This document shows, one piece after another, positions 22,432 through 35,302 of a stretch of 64,000 bases of DNA. The notes under the pieces are model-generated. The model had not been told where the DNA came from. It saw only the letters and a program-made list of their open reading frames with translations, and ran no database searches. The position numbers were made by a program, and so were the translations under genes. Origin of the DNA: Trochalopteron elliotii (Eukaryota; Chordata; Aves; Passeriformes; Leiothrichidae); NCBI GenBank assembly GCA_024734555.1, contig JANPWX010000336.1, forward strand, positions 1,267,749 through 1,331,748, given 5' to 3'. The number at the start of each line of letters is the position of its first letter. Position 1 is the first letter of the stretch.

Positions 22432-25400
22432 AATTTTTATTCATACCAGCAAAATTTCCATGGTCATAGTGAGGTTTCAAGACTTTCTTTTTTCACCTTC
22501 AAATTCAGGAGTTCAGCTCTGAGGGTAGCAGGAAATGTGAGGCTGGGGAGGGAGGCAAGGCAGATTTAATTTGCTTTGTACAAGATGGGTTTTTTACCAT
22601 ATTTTAAGGGAACTTATGAATTTGCTGTGGTGTCCCAAGCGAGCATTTTTGTGAAGCTCTGACTGTCCCCCAGTTGTCAGGATCAATTCTCTCAGTTCAG
22701 AAAGTTGGTAGTTTTCAATGCATCTGCACTTTAGTGTCGTTGGGGTGGAGTAACTGAAATTGTAAAACAAAATGATTTTCTGTTAGCCCCTGCACAAGTG
22801 TGAAGAACAGAAAGAGCTACAAAGCTCAAAGGGAAATGCTGTACTTGAATACAGGTGTTTCCAGTGACCAACTTCTGGGTTTAATTTGACAGGCTGTGGA
22901 TAAATGAGCTGAGAAATGTCACTTCAGTCAATGCTGAAAAGTTAATCAGTCTTTGCTTTGATGTGTATTTTTTTTTAATTTTGTTTAAATCCTCGTCTGT
23001 CATGTTTTCAGCTAAATAGCAAGAATTTGGTGTATGCAGAAGCACAGAATTTACATACATATTGATGTAAGAAAGTATAAATAACTTCACACTCTTGAAA
23101 TAATTTTAACATTAAAATGAGTGCTAGGGTTGTGTATTTGACTTTTATTAGTCACACTTGTTAATTTTTTTTACTGTGGGAGAAGATACTTGGTTTCAAT
23201 GACAAGAACACTTTCAAGTGTTTCAAATGCAAAAAGAAAATAATGAATATGAGATACATTTACCTTTATGTAACTAATGTGTAGCTGTCAGTAACCTGTA
23301 GTTATTAGCACCAAGTCAGCATTGGTTATTTGGTAATCATTTTATCATGTTATTATGGTCATTTCAGTAGTGAAGGGTAGACAAAGGCAGCAAAAATTCA
23401 TCTGCAATTTTTTGGCCTTTGGAGCACAAACTGGAGTTGGAATTCTGCTTTGGAGAATTGGAGCTGGTTTGCTACTAGCCTTGAACCTGTTGGAGAATCA
23501 ATTTAATTTACACTCCAAGATACAGTTTTTTCTCCTGTTCTGCAATAGCCAACTTCAATATTTCTATGAAAACCCCTCAGATTTTCTATAGAAAGTACAA
23601 TATATTATGATGTACAGTAAATTTTGAGAGCATAAGGGTATACGTGCTAAAATACATTTGTTCTTTTTTCAAGTAATTTTTATATCTGTCAAAAAAAGCC
23701 ATCAAGGAAAACCTAACAGAAACAGAGGAATGGCAATAATAATTCATACTGCTTATATGAATCTGAGGGTAAAAAAAATCCCAGAAAATACTGTTGAGGA
23801 ATTGAATAATCATAATTCTTTGCTGGGTCAAAGGCTGAGGTTTATCCCCTACTGTATCTCCTGGAGATTTTTTTTTTTTCATGTTTCTCCCCATAGATGC
23901 TTATGGATTTCTTTTTTTCCTTTTTTTTTTTCTTTTTGGTGGGGATTTTCTGATGAATGGAGTATGAAAGTTGCCTGATGCAATACCAGTGTGGAGCTGT
24001 GTTATATTCTAAATACCAGCACATTTCAAGGTGTGTGATGAAAAAGGGGGAAGTAAAGCTGCTTCTGTAGGTTCCCTTTGGAATTTCCTCTGAGAAAGCT
24101 GTTGGAGTTTAGCACGTTTTCAGTCTGTCTTAGTAACTACTTTAGTAACTGAATCAAATAAAAACGTGTCTGCCCTTTCATTAAAAGTATATTTCAAAGT
24201 TTTATGGAGGGTTAATGCAGAAGTTTATTGTTAGAGAGCACTGTGGCCACCTTTGAGAAGGATGGTGTTCTGATTGTAATTTTATGAAATCTGAAATAAT
24301 GAAATTGCAGTCTGAGATAGGTAAAACTCTTCTACAGCTCAATAAATTAGTTTTTAAAGTATTCTTGCATAGGTTTGATTTCCACTAATTGTCAGTTCAA
24401 GTGCTATGCTGGCAGGAAAGAGATGCCTGTTTCTGTCTTTTCTGAAAATGAAACTTCACAAAGCAAGATGAAAAGAGGGATTTTTGGCAAACTGATACCC
24501 ACATATGTGTGCAGTTGTAAGTGGATTAACAAATTTATTAAGAAATATATGTTCTATAGGCAGTCTTTTCTGAGTAAATCTGTGTTCAGTAATGTTGTGG
24601 ACCTTAGGGATCACTTGGAATTTTTATTAAGTGCCAATTTTTTAAATCCATTCATTCAGTCCTGCAATCATTACAACTGTTATGCCAAGTATATTTGTGA
24701 TTGTGAATAGAAATTTCACTAATGAATTCATTTAGTGTAAAGGATATGCAAAGGTACCAAGTTTCAGATATCACATCCTTTTATGATCCTACAGCTTTGC
24801 TGCTTTTAATCATTAAATGGGTCAGAGGAAAAGGAGCAAATCAGTCTCTTAGGAAATTTATTTTAAATCATGAACTTCATATACTTTATGGAATAAAGAA
24901 TTTAAAGTAAGTACCACATTGAATGCATCAAAATGGCACACAAGTGATTTAAAAGACCTTCAGTTGCTCATTTCCTCTTTTTATCCTTTAATAGACAGTT
25001 GGTGTGTCTTCCACCACTTATTCTCAAGAGCATGGCTTCCTCTCAGTAATGTAATGTTTGCCTAACAAGAAATGGAATGTACCCCACCAAAGTGTAGACC
25101 TTTGCTAACATTTATTAACATTGCAATTCAGACAGTTTCAAAACTCTTAATGATATTTCTGCAGTGCTGCTGTCCTCATCCAACAGTCATGAAGACTTTA
25201 TATAATCAAATCCAGAAGTTCACAAAGATGACTTTGTGGCTGTGCTTTGTGCTCTCCCTGCGTTCCATTGGGACAGCTTGGCCCACAGAATCACTCATCA
25301 CAAAGCTGATTATCAAAGTTACTTTTGCTATGCAAGCAGTTCTGGTGTGATAATATGTAAAATTCACATTTCCTAAAGCTATTGAAATTGGAGGATCAAA

Positions 25401-25783
25401 TGTGATACCCTATTTAAGTGTTCTGTGTATTGCAGCTTTGTTAAGCAGAGGGTAAAGTTTATCATTTAATGTGTGTCAGAATTTTAAGGTGTAATAACTG
25501 CAAATTGTGACTTGGAAAGATGTTGTTTTTCTCGATTGCTAGAATGAAATATTTTATTTCAGGTGCTTTTAAAGTTGTTTTTAGTCCATTAAGTAGATAG
25601 CCTGTTTCAAGAAAGCACAGAGAAATAATCAAGAGTGGCTGTGCATGCAATAAAATCAGTAAAGCTTACCTGTGTGAGAAAATAACCACATCTATAATGT
25701 TCCATTTCATCCAGTTTATGTAACAAATGTGGTTATTGCTAGCCAAAGGCCCTCTGTTGTGGCCATGATGGTGTTAGTGAATG
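22428..25783. other. Single-copy non-coding DNA; possible retrocopy body at its start
   Basis: If the T30 tract is a retroposed tail, the copied mRNA would occupy 22428 rightwards on the minus strand. I recognise no coding sequence there. The rest holds low-complexity T tracts and unsupported frames up to 111 codons. Confidence 0.5.
23868..23939. repeat. T-rich low-complexity tract
   Basis: Runs of T12 (23868-23879) and T11 (23921-23931) are joined by pyrimidine-rich sequence and shorter T runs. The open frames reading through it (FFFF on plus, KKKK on minus) are low-complexity artefacts. Confidence 0.85.
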
Positions 25784-25850
25784 ACAGAATAATTTAGCCA
25801 AAGAAGTTGTTCAGTCCAACCTGTTCTAGGAGATCCAGTTTTGAAGTTAG
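25784..25850 (-). mobile_element. Possible decayed CR1 tail, antisense
   Basis: ATGACAGAATAATTTAG followed by 'GTTCAGTCCAACCTGTTCTA' recalls the reverse-complemented CR1 end (CAGAATCAT..GAGTCCAACC). Only these two blocks match and the intervening AAGACCTTTAAGATCAT segment is unrecognisable, so this could be chance. Confidence 0.3.
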
Positions 25851-28544
25851 ATCAGGTTGCTCAGGCTCCTTCTTCAAAAAAAGCCTAAAAATACCCTTAA
25901 AAATTGGCTCTGAAATATCAAAGTCCAGTGAGGAGGCTGCAAACTGTCCTGTCTGCAGATTATTGGAAGTTTTATATTCCATTGCTTATTGGTTGTATTC
26001 CACATTGAATTTCTGGTGCCTACTCTAGCTATGGTTCTGTACCTTGTTGGGTGTTCTGTAGTATGGGCTGGAAATAGGTTTGTGATAGGAAGTGTAAATG
26101 TGGGAGTATTTAATGTAAGTCTATATTAAAAGCCAGTCAAATCAATTGCTTGTTCCATTTCCAGTATTGCCTTTTTCAACTTTAAGATGCTCAGGATGAA
26201 ATGTGTTGGCTCACACTATCCAAAATTAAAGCTGTCATTCTCTGCAAAGTCCCAAGACTGCAAAATTAAATAAGGAAACTGTCATGGAGGCAGAACTTCA
26301 AAATACTAGTTAAAAACATGAAAACAGTGGTTTTTATCTTGGCATTTTTGTTAAACTTTACCTGCTTGCCATGACAACACTGCAATTTACTAGTGTGTGA
26401 TTTTTTTTAATGAAAAATATAAGCAGCAGTGGAATTTCTGGGAATTCTGATGCTGGGAACTGTTGGGGGAATGTGTGCAGAAGCTTCTCCTGGAACATGT
26501 CAATAACTTTGCTGTTTGCAGCGAATAATAAAATCAGTAAGAGAGGAGAGCTGTCCTTGCTAGGGCTTTGTGCTTTCTATCTGATTGGAGCAGTGTTTCT
26601 AGCAAAATGGGAGAGTCAAGAGGAAGTTAGGAAAACTCTGTATTTTTTGAAAAAGAGCTGCTCACGTCACAATGTGCTGTGAGTGCTCCTGTGGGTCTCT
26701 GAAAGCAGAAATAAATGAAAATTTGAACCTGTTGACTGTCAAACATTCAGAGAGACCTTTCTTTTTCTAGACTTCATCCACAGTTTAAATATTTCAATGC
26801 ATTTCTAAGGTTTTTTTAATAATACTTTCTTCTGAACTGTTAAAGGCTTCAGTCTTTCAAGACTCTTTGTCTTCAAATCTCTTGTCTTCAATGCAGAACC
26901 AACCTGCTGCTAACTTCCAGTTGGAGTTGCCAGTTTGAGGATTAAACACTGAAATGTTTAGTTGATGTTTTGGGGCTCTTTTGCAAGAATAACTAAAGTT
27001 AATGAGAGATGTGTAGCCCAGGCACAGAAACTAATGCAGCTGCATAAATATATATGATGGCAAAAGAATTGTGCAGAACTCTGGACTGCTGCTTCTTACT
27101 TGTACCTAAAAATAGAGAAATCAATTAAAATGAAGGGTGCAGAGGAGAGAGTGTAAATGAGTTAAGCAGGAAGCCTTAGCTTCCTTAAGCAGGAAGAGAC
27201 AGCAGAATTTTGCATTTGAAGATGGTTGTAGTACCTTTTCATTCTCCTTTCAGCAGGACCATCATAAAAATATTGTGAGGGAGAAAAGTGATTGAATATG
27301 AATGAATATTAAAAGGGATAGAAAAAGAAAACCAGAGTTAATGACTTGCTCATTTGGGACAGAACCTGTGTTTCTATCAATAAATTGGTTATGGCCTGAA
27401 ACAGTCAGAGATAATACAGATGTAAAAATCATCTAATAGTACAACAAATGATGGTGTGAGGTCATGGCAGGATCATGAGGGATGAGAACATGGTGGCAGA
27501 AAAAGCAAAAATCAACCAGTTTTCTGAATTAGCAAAACCTATGTGGGAGGTGAAGTGAAGGAAGAAATAGTGCTTTTGGAAGTGACTGAAGCTTCCCTGC
27601 TTTACTGTAATTAAGAGACAATTGGAGTTAATGTTATTAGGAAAAAGGTAGAATAACTGAGGCAGTTTTTAGAAGGGATGACCAAAAAACCAACTTGAGT
27701 TTCTTCAGCCTTTATTTAAATTTTGTGCTGATGGGGAGCCAGCTTGTGCACGTCAGGAGCTGAACTGCTTATAAAGACACATCACCCCTGTGCTGGGCAA
27801 ATGTGGGCTTTGTCCTGGGGGTCTGGTGCTGAGTCTCAAAGCTGGGACAGTCAAAGGGCAGTTGGGTTTGGCTGTGACAGTAATGAAGTGCAGCAAGTAA
27901 TTACATTTACATGCCTCCAAGTAGGGGTTCATAGGAGGCATGAGGCTCCGTGTTTGGAAAGCATTGATAGGGAGATATCCCTGCTGCCTCTCTGGGTGAG
28001 AGAGAGGACTTAGAGTGTGAATTATTAATAGTTTATGAAGCGCTCAGTCAAGCACGGCTCTCATTTGCATCTCTACTGCTAACAAGGTGTTTGCAGTTTC
28101 AGATCAAGCAAAAGTGGTCAGAAAGCCCAGGAGGGAGTGGAATCCTTGGGAGTCCTTGGAGACATTTCCTTCAGCTGCACAGGGAGGGAGAATGGGGACA
28201 GCAGGGCAGGACAAGGAGTCCCAGGCCAGGGCTGTGACTGCATTGCTATTTCTGTATTGTGTTCTGCTAAAATGAAATGTGTTAGCCAAACACCACAATG
28301 GGTAGAGACAGGATATAAAGCTGTGTTGTACCAGAAGCTGTCTGCAAAGGCAAATACAGATGTGTAGTTTAATATAGGTTGTGCTTGGAGGGAAAAAACC
28401 CTATGGCTAATCTAAAGAGGGCTTTTCTGAAGCAGTATTTTATTTAGAATTGAGGAGGAAAGTGATGGATTGAGCACCTCAGAGTGAGAAGTTAAAAATA
28501 CCTCCTTCCCCCTGCCCCCCCAAGGCTCCTTTCTCTCAGCAGCC
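25851..28544. other. Single-copy non-coding DNA, nothing recognised
   Basis: Unique sequence. The 89-90 codon frames at 26410 and 27744 (plus) overlap no repeat and show no family features. Confidence 0.55.
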
Positions 28545-28685
28545 TTTTTAGGCATAGCAGCCATGCAATTAATTGAAGTTCACTAGGAGCCTGTAATGAA
28601 AAGTCTAACATCGTGTAGCTGCTTTCATTAATAATATCATTGTCTTTTGTCAACTTTAATAGCAATTGGGTTTATCCAGCTGGAA
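28545..28685. promoter_or_regulatory. Candidate conserved non-coding element
   Basis: Single-copy sequence with clustered TAAT/ATTA cores (CAATTAATTGAAG, CATTAATAATATCATTG, TTTAATAGCAATTGG) separated by GC-containing blocks. There is no open frame or repeat similarity. The call rests only on the motif-dense texture typical of developmental enhancers, so it is speculative. Confidence 0.22.
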
Positions 28686-29329
28686 AAAGTTAGACAAAGA
28701 CAGATAGACAGGCAAGTCTGTATACTGTCAATTGACTTAAAATGAAATGCAGGTTTGCTTTTTAAAATATATCAAACCTGATGTTTTATTCACTTTTTGG
28801 GTTCACTTTTCAAACTCTGTGTGTGGATGCTGTCAGAAGTTTGGCTAATGGAATGAAAAGGTAGGTCTGCAGGACCATGGATGTCACTTAATGGAGGCTG
28901 CTGGTTTGGGGTTATATCTTGCTGTAAAGATAAATATCTTGGCTGGGAAAGAGCTGGAAATGAAAGGGAAAATTGAGATCACATTTAATATTTGGCAAAA
29001 AGTTTAAGCAAGCATTGTATTCTCTTCTTGGATTAGTGATTCTGTAAAATTTACATCCACAACAGGACTTGGAACACCATCCTGTTAATTAGGGTGTTAG
29101 TATAATTTTAATCTCCTGACTGTGAAGTGATAAATAATGTCAACATGCTTGTCAGTGCATCCTTTGGCAATCAGAACTTCCCAGGGAAGTGTGTTTGAGA
29201 GTTGCTGGGGGATGAGGAGTGCTGGTTAAATGCTGATCACTGGAGCAAAGCCAATTCATCATTGTTATACCCCAAGCAGGCATCGTGTTATTGAAAATCT
29301 TGGTTACCTTTGTTTCCCCAGGCTGAAAT

Positions 29330-29530
29330 TGTTCTGTAAGTCATCTTAGCGTTAATTATTCAATAATGATACAGAAAATGTACTTTGCAATCACCTGGGT
29401 GTGCTCCATCATTGTGCTTTTGTGCTTCATTAAATAGTAATTGCCTGGAAGCAAATGATCATCAGGTGTCAGTCTCCACAAAGATGCATCAGTTTGCTCT
29501 TCACTGCCAGATTAGGAAGTGATTGGAAAT
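29330..29530. promoter_or_regulatory. Candidate conserved non-coding element
   Basis: The stretch contains GCGTTAATTATTCAATAATG, CTTTGCAATCACCTG, a CAGGTGTC E-box-like site, TTCATTAAATAGTAATTGCC and AAATGATCATCAGG in about 200 bp. This dense mix of homeodomain, E-box and bZIP-like half sites in non-repetitive DNA is what ultraconserved regions often look like. It is my preferred region in this window for a conservation test. Confidence 0.27.
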
Positions 29531-30032
29531 TGTTTTCATCCTTTCCTCATTCTTTTGGTTTATGGTGTTCTGATGAAGTTAAATGACAGCTGTTTAATAG
29601 CAGTGTTTAGTTATAATCTGGAAGGGAACAAGGGAGTGATTGCCTTGCTGATGGCTCCAGTGTGGTGGCTGTAGTTCTGTTCCCTGATGTTCAGCATTTT
29701 GTGTGTTCTTTGTGTTTGGGATGGGTAACACATCTTGGATGGTGATGGTGGTAGTGAGAAATTTCAGCTCTTCAAAGGGACAGAAGGATCTTGAAAGAAG
29801 TCTTTTAAGGAGGGTTTAATCTACTAAGTGTGAGCTTGTTTGGTGCAGTTTCCCAGCAGCAGTCACAGGCACAAAGGGGAGGTGGATCCCAGGGATCTGA
29901 GTAGTGGTAACAGTGTGTTTGGTGAAAATTAATGCTGATGTTTTCAACAGTGATGGAGATCAACACACTGATGGAACCAAATTATTTCGAGTTAAAGCAG
30001 TGGAATGAGTATCAAGGGAACCATGAACTAAA

Positions 30033-30153
30033 ATCACAGAACCATAGAATGGTTTGGGTTGGAAGAGACCTTAAAGCCCACCCAGTTCCAGCCCCTGCCA
30101 TGGGCAGGGACACCTTGCACTAGCACAGGTTGCTCCAAGCCCTGTCCAACCTG
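30033..30153 (-). mobile_element. CR1 LINE 3' fragment, antisense
   Basis: ATCACAGAACCATAGAATGG is followed by 'TTTGGGTTGGAAGAGACCTT', CAGCCCCTGCCATGGGCAGGGACACC and 'CAGGTTGCTCCAAGCCCTGT', then CCAACCTG. This is the reverse complement of the CR1 terminus, truncated after about 120 bp. The preserved tail shows the complete 3' end is at the low-coordinate side. It is little diverged. The neighbouring 63-codon plus-strand frame ends inside it and is not a gene. Confidence 0.93.
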
Positions 30154-33100
30154 TCATTAATTAGGATGATCTCAAGGCATTCCTGAGTGTACAGGATCCA
30201 GAGCAGCCAGGAATCATGAAGCTTGGCTCTCACGTGCCTCCTGGGCAGATGTTCTGTGCAGTTAAGGAAGTGATCAAGTTTCCTCTTCATCATTTGATAG
30301 TTCTGCAGTGTCTGGCCAGAATTCCTGCCTGCTTTGTTGTGTTCATTCTTAGGCAAGGCACCAACCTGAATTTTGGGCTACTCCTTCCTGAGTGCCATTA
30401 TGCTGCTTCTGCTTATAAGTTTTGTCTTCAGGAGCTTTTCTTTGCCCCATAATTTACTTGTTTTGAGTGTGTGGAATTGGTAGAGTAAAATCCCCCACAG
30501 ATCTTGTCTGTGTGGAGCTGTGGGAACTGTCACTCTGTTCTCGCCAAGAAGAGATAATTCTCAGTTCAAAACATGCAGATAATCACTGTCAAATAGCACT
30601 TTCCAAAAGGGCACAGTAAAACTGACAACAGTTTTTTTCTTGCTCACTGAATAGTATTCAGATGCTTTGTAGTAACAAAATTAATGTTTATTAATAGCTT
30701 GTCAGGGGAAATGGCACTGACTAGGATGGGTAGCAATAGGGACTGTGAGATGTTGACTTCACTGGAGTATGAACTGCTGTCTGTCTTAGATTAATTTGCA
30801 GTGGGAGGAATATCAAACAAGTGTCTGTGCTTCACCCAGCCCAGGTATGCAGTAGAGAGAAAATCTGCAAGAACTGGTGAGGCTGATGTCCCTCTTGATA
30901 AAGGTTTTTATTATTGATTTTTTTAAAACATTTTAATTTATTCATAAAATAATTTTTTTTAACATTATTTGTCTTCAGGGTTGCACTAAGGGAAGGATGT
31001 CTCAGCTACAGAAGTACACAGGGATAGGGGTGCCTTTGGCTTGGCATCAGTTTGGTTTTTTCATATGGTATCTTAGCAATGGTCAGCACAAATTTCCTTT
31101 GAAAAATAACATGACAGTGACCAAGTTTTGTAAAACCAAAGACCTTTACTCTGTGTTTTGCTCAAGTTAGTGAGTTCTGATGGTTGTGTACTGTCCAGAA
31201 TATTGGCAAATCCCTCTTTCTCATCTAAATAGGTGAATGACAAGCAAACATGATGCTTTGCAGTATGGACGTTTATCCTTGTTAACTAGCACTGCTCCTG
31301 ACAAAAACAGTGAAAATAATATTTTAAAATAAAATTGTAATGATAATAATATTCTTAAAATTATTAGGACCACCTCAGTCAAAGTTTTCCTTTGCTACTT
31401 GCTTACAGAAGCATTGCAAAAATGCACAGAAGTGAAAATGTTTGTGATTGCTCTGTTAGGAGTATTGGAAATCAGAGCAGAGATAGTCCACATGTGTCAT
31501 TTCTGCAGGAATGTGGTTGTGCTGCAATGTAGACTATTTCCCTTGCTCTGAAATGCACAGTTTGTGTTTAGGAGATGCCCAGTTCTAGGGTGAGCCCTTG
31601 GTGGGAGTGGGTGGCCTTGGAGCCCGGTGTGAATATCTGTGATGGGGAGAGTTTGGGCAGGTTGGGTCCTATAGCTCCTCACTTAGACACCTTTGATTCT
31701 TCTTGTGACTCTTAAAATATTCATAGTTTTGCTGATGAGATTTTGGGGCTGAGAGAATTACTTATTGGGTTTAAAAGACATCAATGCTGTCAGTAAATGT
31801 GCTGTGAGAACACCCAAAACCCCCGTAACTGAAGACATTAATTTTGTCTTAACCATGGGGTGCCCCTGGAGTTTATTAATATGACTAATAATAATAATAG
31901 GAGTAACTTGCATTCCTTTCAGTATGCAGGCTAAATACTGATTAATCACTTGATGATTGAGCAAAGTCCACCTAGAAGAACCAAGTGGTTCTATTCATGA
32001 AAACTGTTGTTATATGCATGAAACTTGAAAGGGAGTTATGGGCACATTTGGCTTTTGATGCTCAGTTTTGCCATTTCAGTAATTTCAGTTCAGGAGGTTT
32101 TTGAGTTCAGTTTTCCTTTCCTTTGCACTGTGGAATATGAATCTCATTCTACTCCATTCACCACGCAACGACAAGATGTTAGAAAATGAAAGTTAAAAAT
32201 TATTGCCATAGCCATGCTTTCAGTTCTCTGGCACTCACTGTGCCTGAGGTATGTGTTTCCAAAATTCTCTTGTGAAATGTAGTATCCACACAGCAGGAAA
32301 AGTGTGGTGGATATCAATCTGTACTTGTAGTCGTACCAGAACACCCTTTAATGCAAAAAATATCTGCATATTTCATGTGTGGCCAAACTGATTTAGTTCT
32401 AAATGTTACTGCATGGTACACTTCCATATTATTTAAAGAGTATAGTAACTGGCCCAGGGGTGCAGTGAGCTGCTTAAAGTAGTTGCTGTAATTGTAGCCT
32501 TTGATCTATGGCAGTATTTATTGATGTATTTTCTGATTTTTTTCTTTTTAATCTTGTATCAGTGACTCTGGGTGATGCATCAACTATCTGAATTCAGAGC
32601 TTTTCTCTAAAAACGATTAGCTTTTTTTTTTTTTTTTGGGAGAGTTTGGAAAAAATTTCTACAGCCAAAGTAGAAGGAACTTCTATGTTTCATTTTTGAT
32701 TAAACACTTATTTTTGCAATGTACTTTGTAGTTATGTACCTTTTAACTACATCTTTATACAACCTCTGTGATAATAAACAAGTAAAATACTGTTAGAATT
32801 TTCCTACACACATTAAGAAACATTCAAGGAAGATGGGCATTACACTTGTATTGATCATCTATAATCTAAACTCATCAGTGTTTCACATTTTTTGTTTCTG
32901 ACGCCTTAAAGACTGAGAATTTCATTTAGATCGATACAGACTGAAATACCAGATCTGTGTTAAGAATAAAGCAAGTTTATCATGAGTGCAGTTCTTTCTT
33001 TCTCCAATACCTTTTGTTAACATTTTGTTTTTCTCAAAATGAGGGAGGACACTGGAAAAAAAAATTCTCTTTCAGAATGATTTCTAAATGCTGTTCCTGA

Positions 33101-33806
33101 CCTTCCCTGAAAGGCTTTTGAAATAGAAAGCATCTGTATCTCCTGTAATCAGGTGCTTAATGTGCTCAAAGAACTATCCAGAAAGCTGGGATGGTGAGAC
33201 CATAACAGCAATAATGACTAAAATACATGCAAGTTACTTAACAGCAGCTTTTGCATGCTTTTAATATTTTCCTTTTTTTTTTCTTTTTTTGTGAAATCCT
33301 CAGTAATATTTTCATCACAGTTTAAAGCAAGAGGCTTGATTGGGGTGTAGGCTTTTTGAAATACCTGGGGAGAGAACACTAAGTGCTACATTAGGCTTTC
33401 ACTTACAGAATTGCAGCAGATCTTTCTCTTTGAAGGTTGCACAGTATTGTTTTCCACTTAAAGCAGAATCAGACCTTCAGTGTAAATATGCAATCCCAGC
33501 AGTTTCCTGCTTTTCCAGATCATTAAGAAAAATCACATGTAAGATGACAGATCCACAGCCTTTGGGAACAAGGCTTAGGGGATGTTGTATCTTGTCCGTG
33601 CTGTCTGTTCTCCTCCTCTTCCCACAACCACTGAATTTGGCAGCTTCCAGCTAGATTTGAAAGGGAGACTGAAATTTTGTTCAGAAAAAGTGATTTGACT
33701 CCAAGAACAATACACCAAAAGGTTCCTTTCCTGAGTCCACAGGCTGCCAGGTTCCAGAATCCCACAGTCTGCTCCTCAGCAGCCCTGCTGTGTCCCACAA
33801 ATCCTA
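30154..33806. other. Single-copy non-coding DNA with AT-rich patches
   Basis: Two AT-rich patches (30.9 and 31.3 kb) and a T17 run near 32622-32638. A 104-codon frame at 33340-33654 lacks any recognised domain. Confidence 0.55.
30902..30972. repeat. AT-rich low-complexity tract
   Basis: Almost only A and T: TTTTTATTATTGATTTTTTT, AAAACATTTTAATTTATTC and AAAATAATTTTTTTTAACATT. There is no regular unit. A similar patch occurs at about 31312-31367. Confidence 0.75.
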
Positions 33807-34070
33807 TGGGACTGGACACGATAAGGGGACAAGATTAGATATTAGTGGAATATTGGATATTGGGAAGAAATCCTTCCCTCTGAGAGTGTTGAGGCCCTGG
33901 CACAGGGTGCCCAGAGCAGCTGTGGCTGCCCCATCCCTGGAAGTGTCCAAGGCCAGGTTGGATGGGGCTTGGAGCAGCCTGGGCTAGTGGAAGGTGTCTC
34001 TGCCCATGGCAGGGGGTGGCATGAAATGAGTTTTAAGGTTCCTTCCAGCCCAAGACATTTCATGACTTTT
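33807..34070 (+). mobile_element. CR1 LINE 3' fragment, sense
   Basis: About 260 bp of CR1 3' UTR: GGACACGATAAGGGG, 'TTGGGAAGAAATCCTTCCCT', GAGGCCCTGGCACAGGGTGCCCAGAGCAGC, 'CCATCCCTGGAAGTGTCCAA', 'GGCCAGGTTGGATGGGGCTT', CTGCCCATGGCAGGGGGTGG and 'TTTTAAGGTTCCTTCCAGCC'. The tail ATTTCATGACTTT is a worn version of ATTCTATGATT. It belongs to the same subfamily as the antisense copies at 10.3, 30.1 and 46.8 kb. Frames of 65 and 73 codons across it are spurious. Confidence 0.93.
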
Positions 34071-34740
34071 CGTCAAGGACAAAAGGGATGAATTTACCTG
34101 TTTTCCTTTGTGTTGGGTTTTCCCATTTTACTGGTTTTTTTTCCAACAAAAAAGAGAAATGCATGTAATAACAGAAGAAAAGGAAAACTGGTAGTAGATT
34201 TTCATTCTGAAATTACTCAGCCTGTTTTCAGTTGGCTGGATTTTAGGTCTACTTTGACCTTTTAAAAAGAATTTTCAGTGGAAGGTTGTGTCAGACTTAG
34301 CTCCATATTTGGGATTATAGTTTAGAAATCCAGTATTTTGAAAATGTTCTTCAAAAATGATAATAAGATGCTAATTGTTATGTAGAGAGGCATGAAAGAC
34401 AAATAATTGAGGTGTTGCTGGTCAGTAGGATTTGTTGTGGACCTCATACATTTATATTTTGGCTCAATGTAAAAAGAGTCAGAAGATATTTGTGGATTCA
34501 ACTTTTTGCATGTCTATTAAGTTGTTTAATGGACCGTTATTAAAAAACAAGAGCTTGAACCACTAACAAAATCCCACAACAAGATTTATATTTAGGACGC
34601 ATGATAGAGTTTATTTGGGAAAAAAAAAATTGCTTGTCAATCTTCTGGAACTCTTGGTCTTAAGAAAACTGATGATTTTAAGATACAGCCTTACACAAAT
34701 AAGCTCTTCTTAAAACCAAACAATTTGGCCATCTTGATGT

Positions 34741-34778
34741 ACATCAATTGTGTGCTCCAACATCAATTGTGTGCTCCA
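34741..34778. repeat. Perfect 19-bp tandem duplication
   Basis: ACATCAATTGTGTGCTCCA occurs twice head to tail with no mismatch (34741-34759 and 34760-34778). The identity indicates a recent slippage or end-joining duplication. An assembly error is possible but less likely at this length. Confidence 0.97.
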
Positions 34779-35119
34779 TTAGGTGGCCCTTTTTGTAGGG
34801 AAGGCTCCATAAATCAGGAGTGTCTTCCCCAGAAGAAATTAAGCTATGAAGTTTTATTGCTTTTGTATTACTAAGCTTATCACGGTATGATATTGTTTAA
34901 TGAAATGTGACAGGCTTTGCTGGAAGAAATATAGTGAATACAACAGCTTTTTTGCATTTAACAAGATAAGGTGCCAATGTTGTATTTTCAGGATACAAAA
35001 CGATTGCTTAGTTTGGACACAGATATAGAAATCCATCATAATGTATAGTTGTATATTTTTGCAGCCATCTGGTAACCTTGTCATGATTTCTTTCATAGAT
35101 CTTCAGAATGAGTTTCCTA

Positions 35120-35140
35120 TTTTTTTTTCTTTTTTTTTTT
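35120..35140. repeat. T-rich tract
   Basis: Two T runs are interrupted by a single C (TTTTTTTTTC then TTTTTTTTTT). On the minus strand this gives the lysine run at the end of a 60-codon frame, which is not a gene. Confidence 0.85.
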
Positions 35141-35302
35141 GAGAAAAAGTCCCCAGTTAAAGAGGATCCATTTTAAAGTTTGTACCTGCATTGGGAATAA
35201 AACTGATTTTGTTTTACTGTGTCTACCCACCCTCCCCAGAAAAGTACTTTTGGTGTCCCAGACCCCAAAACATTGCCAAAAGGCTTTTTCTTTTCTCAAA
35301 CT

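Noticed and set aside
27744..28367. GC-richer patch with several frames as an exon cluster
   Set aside because: Frames lie in conflicting phases on both strands and show no conserved residues or CpG cluster.
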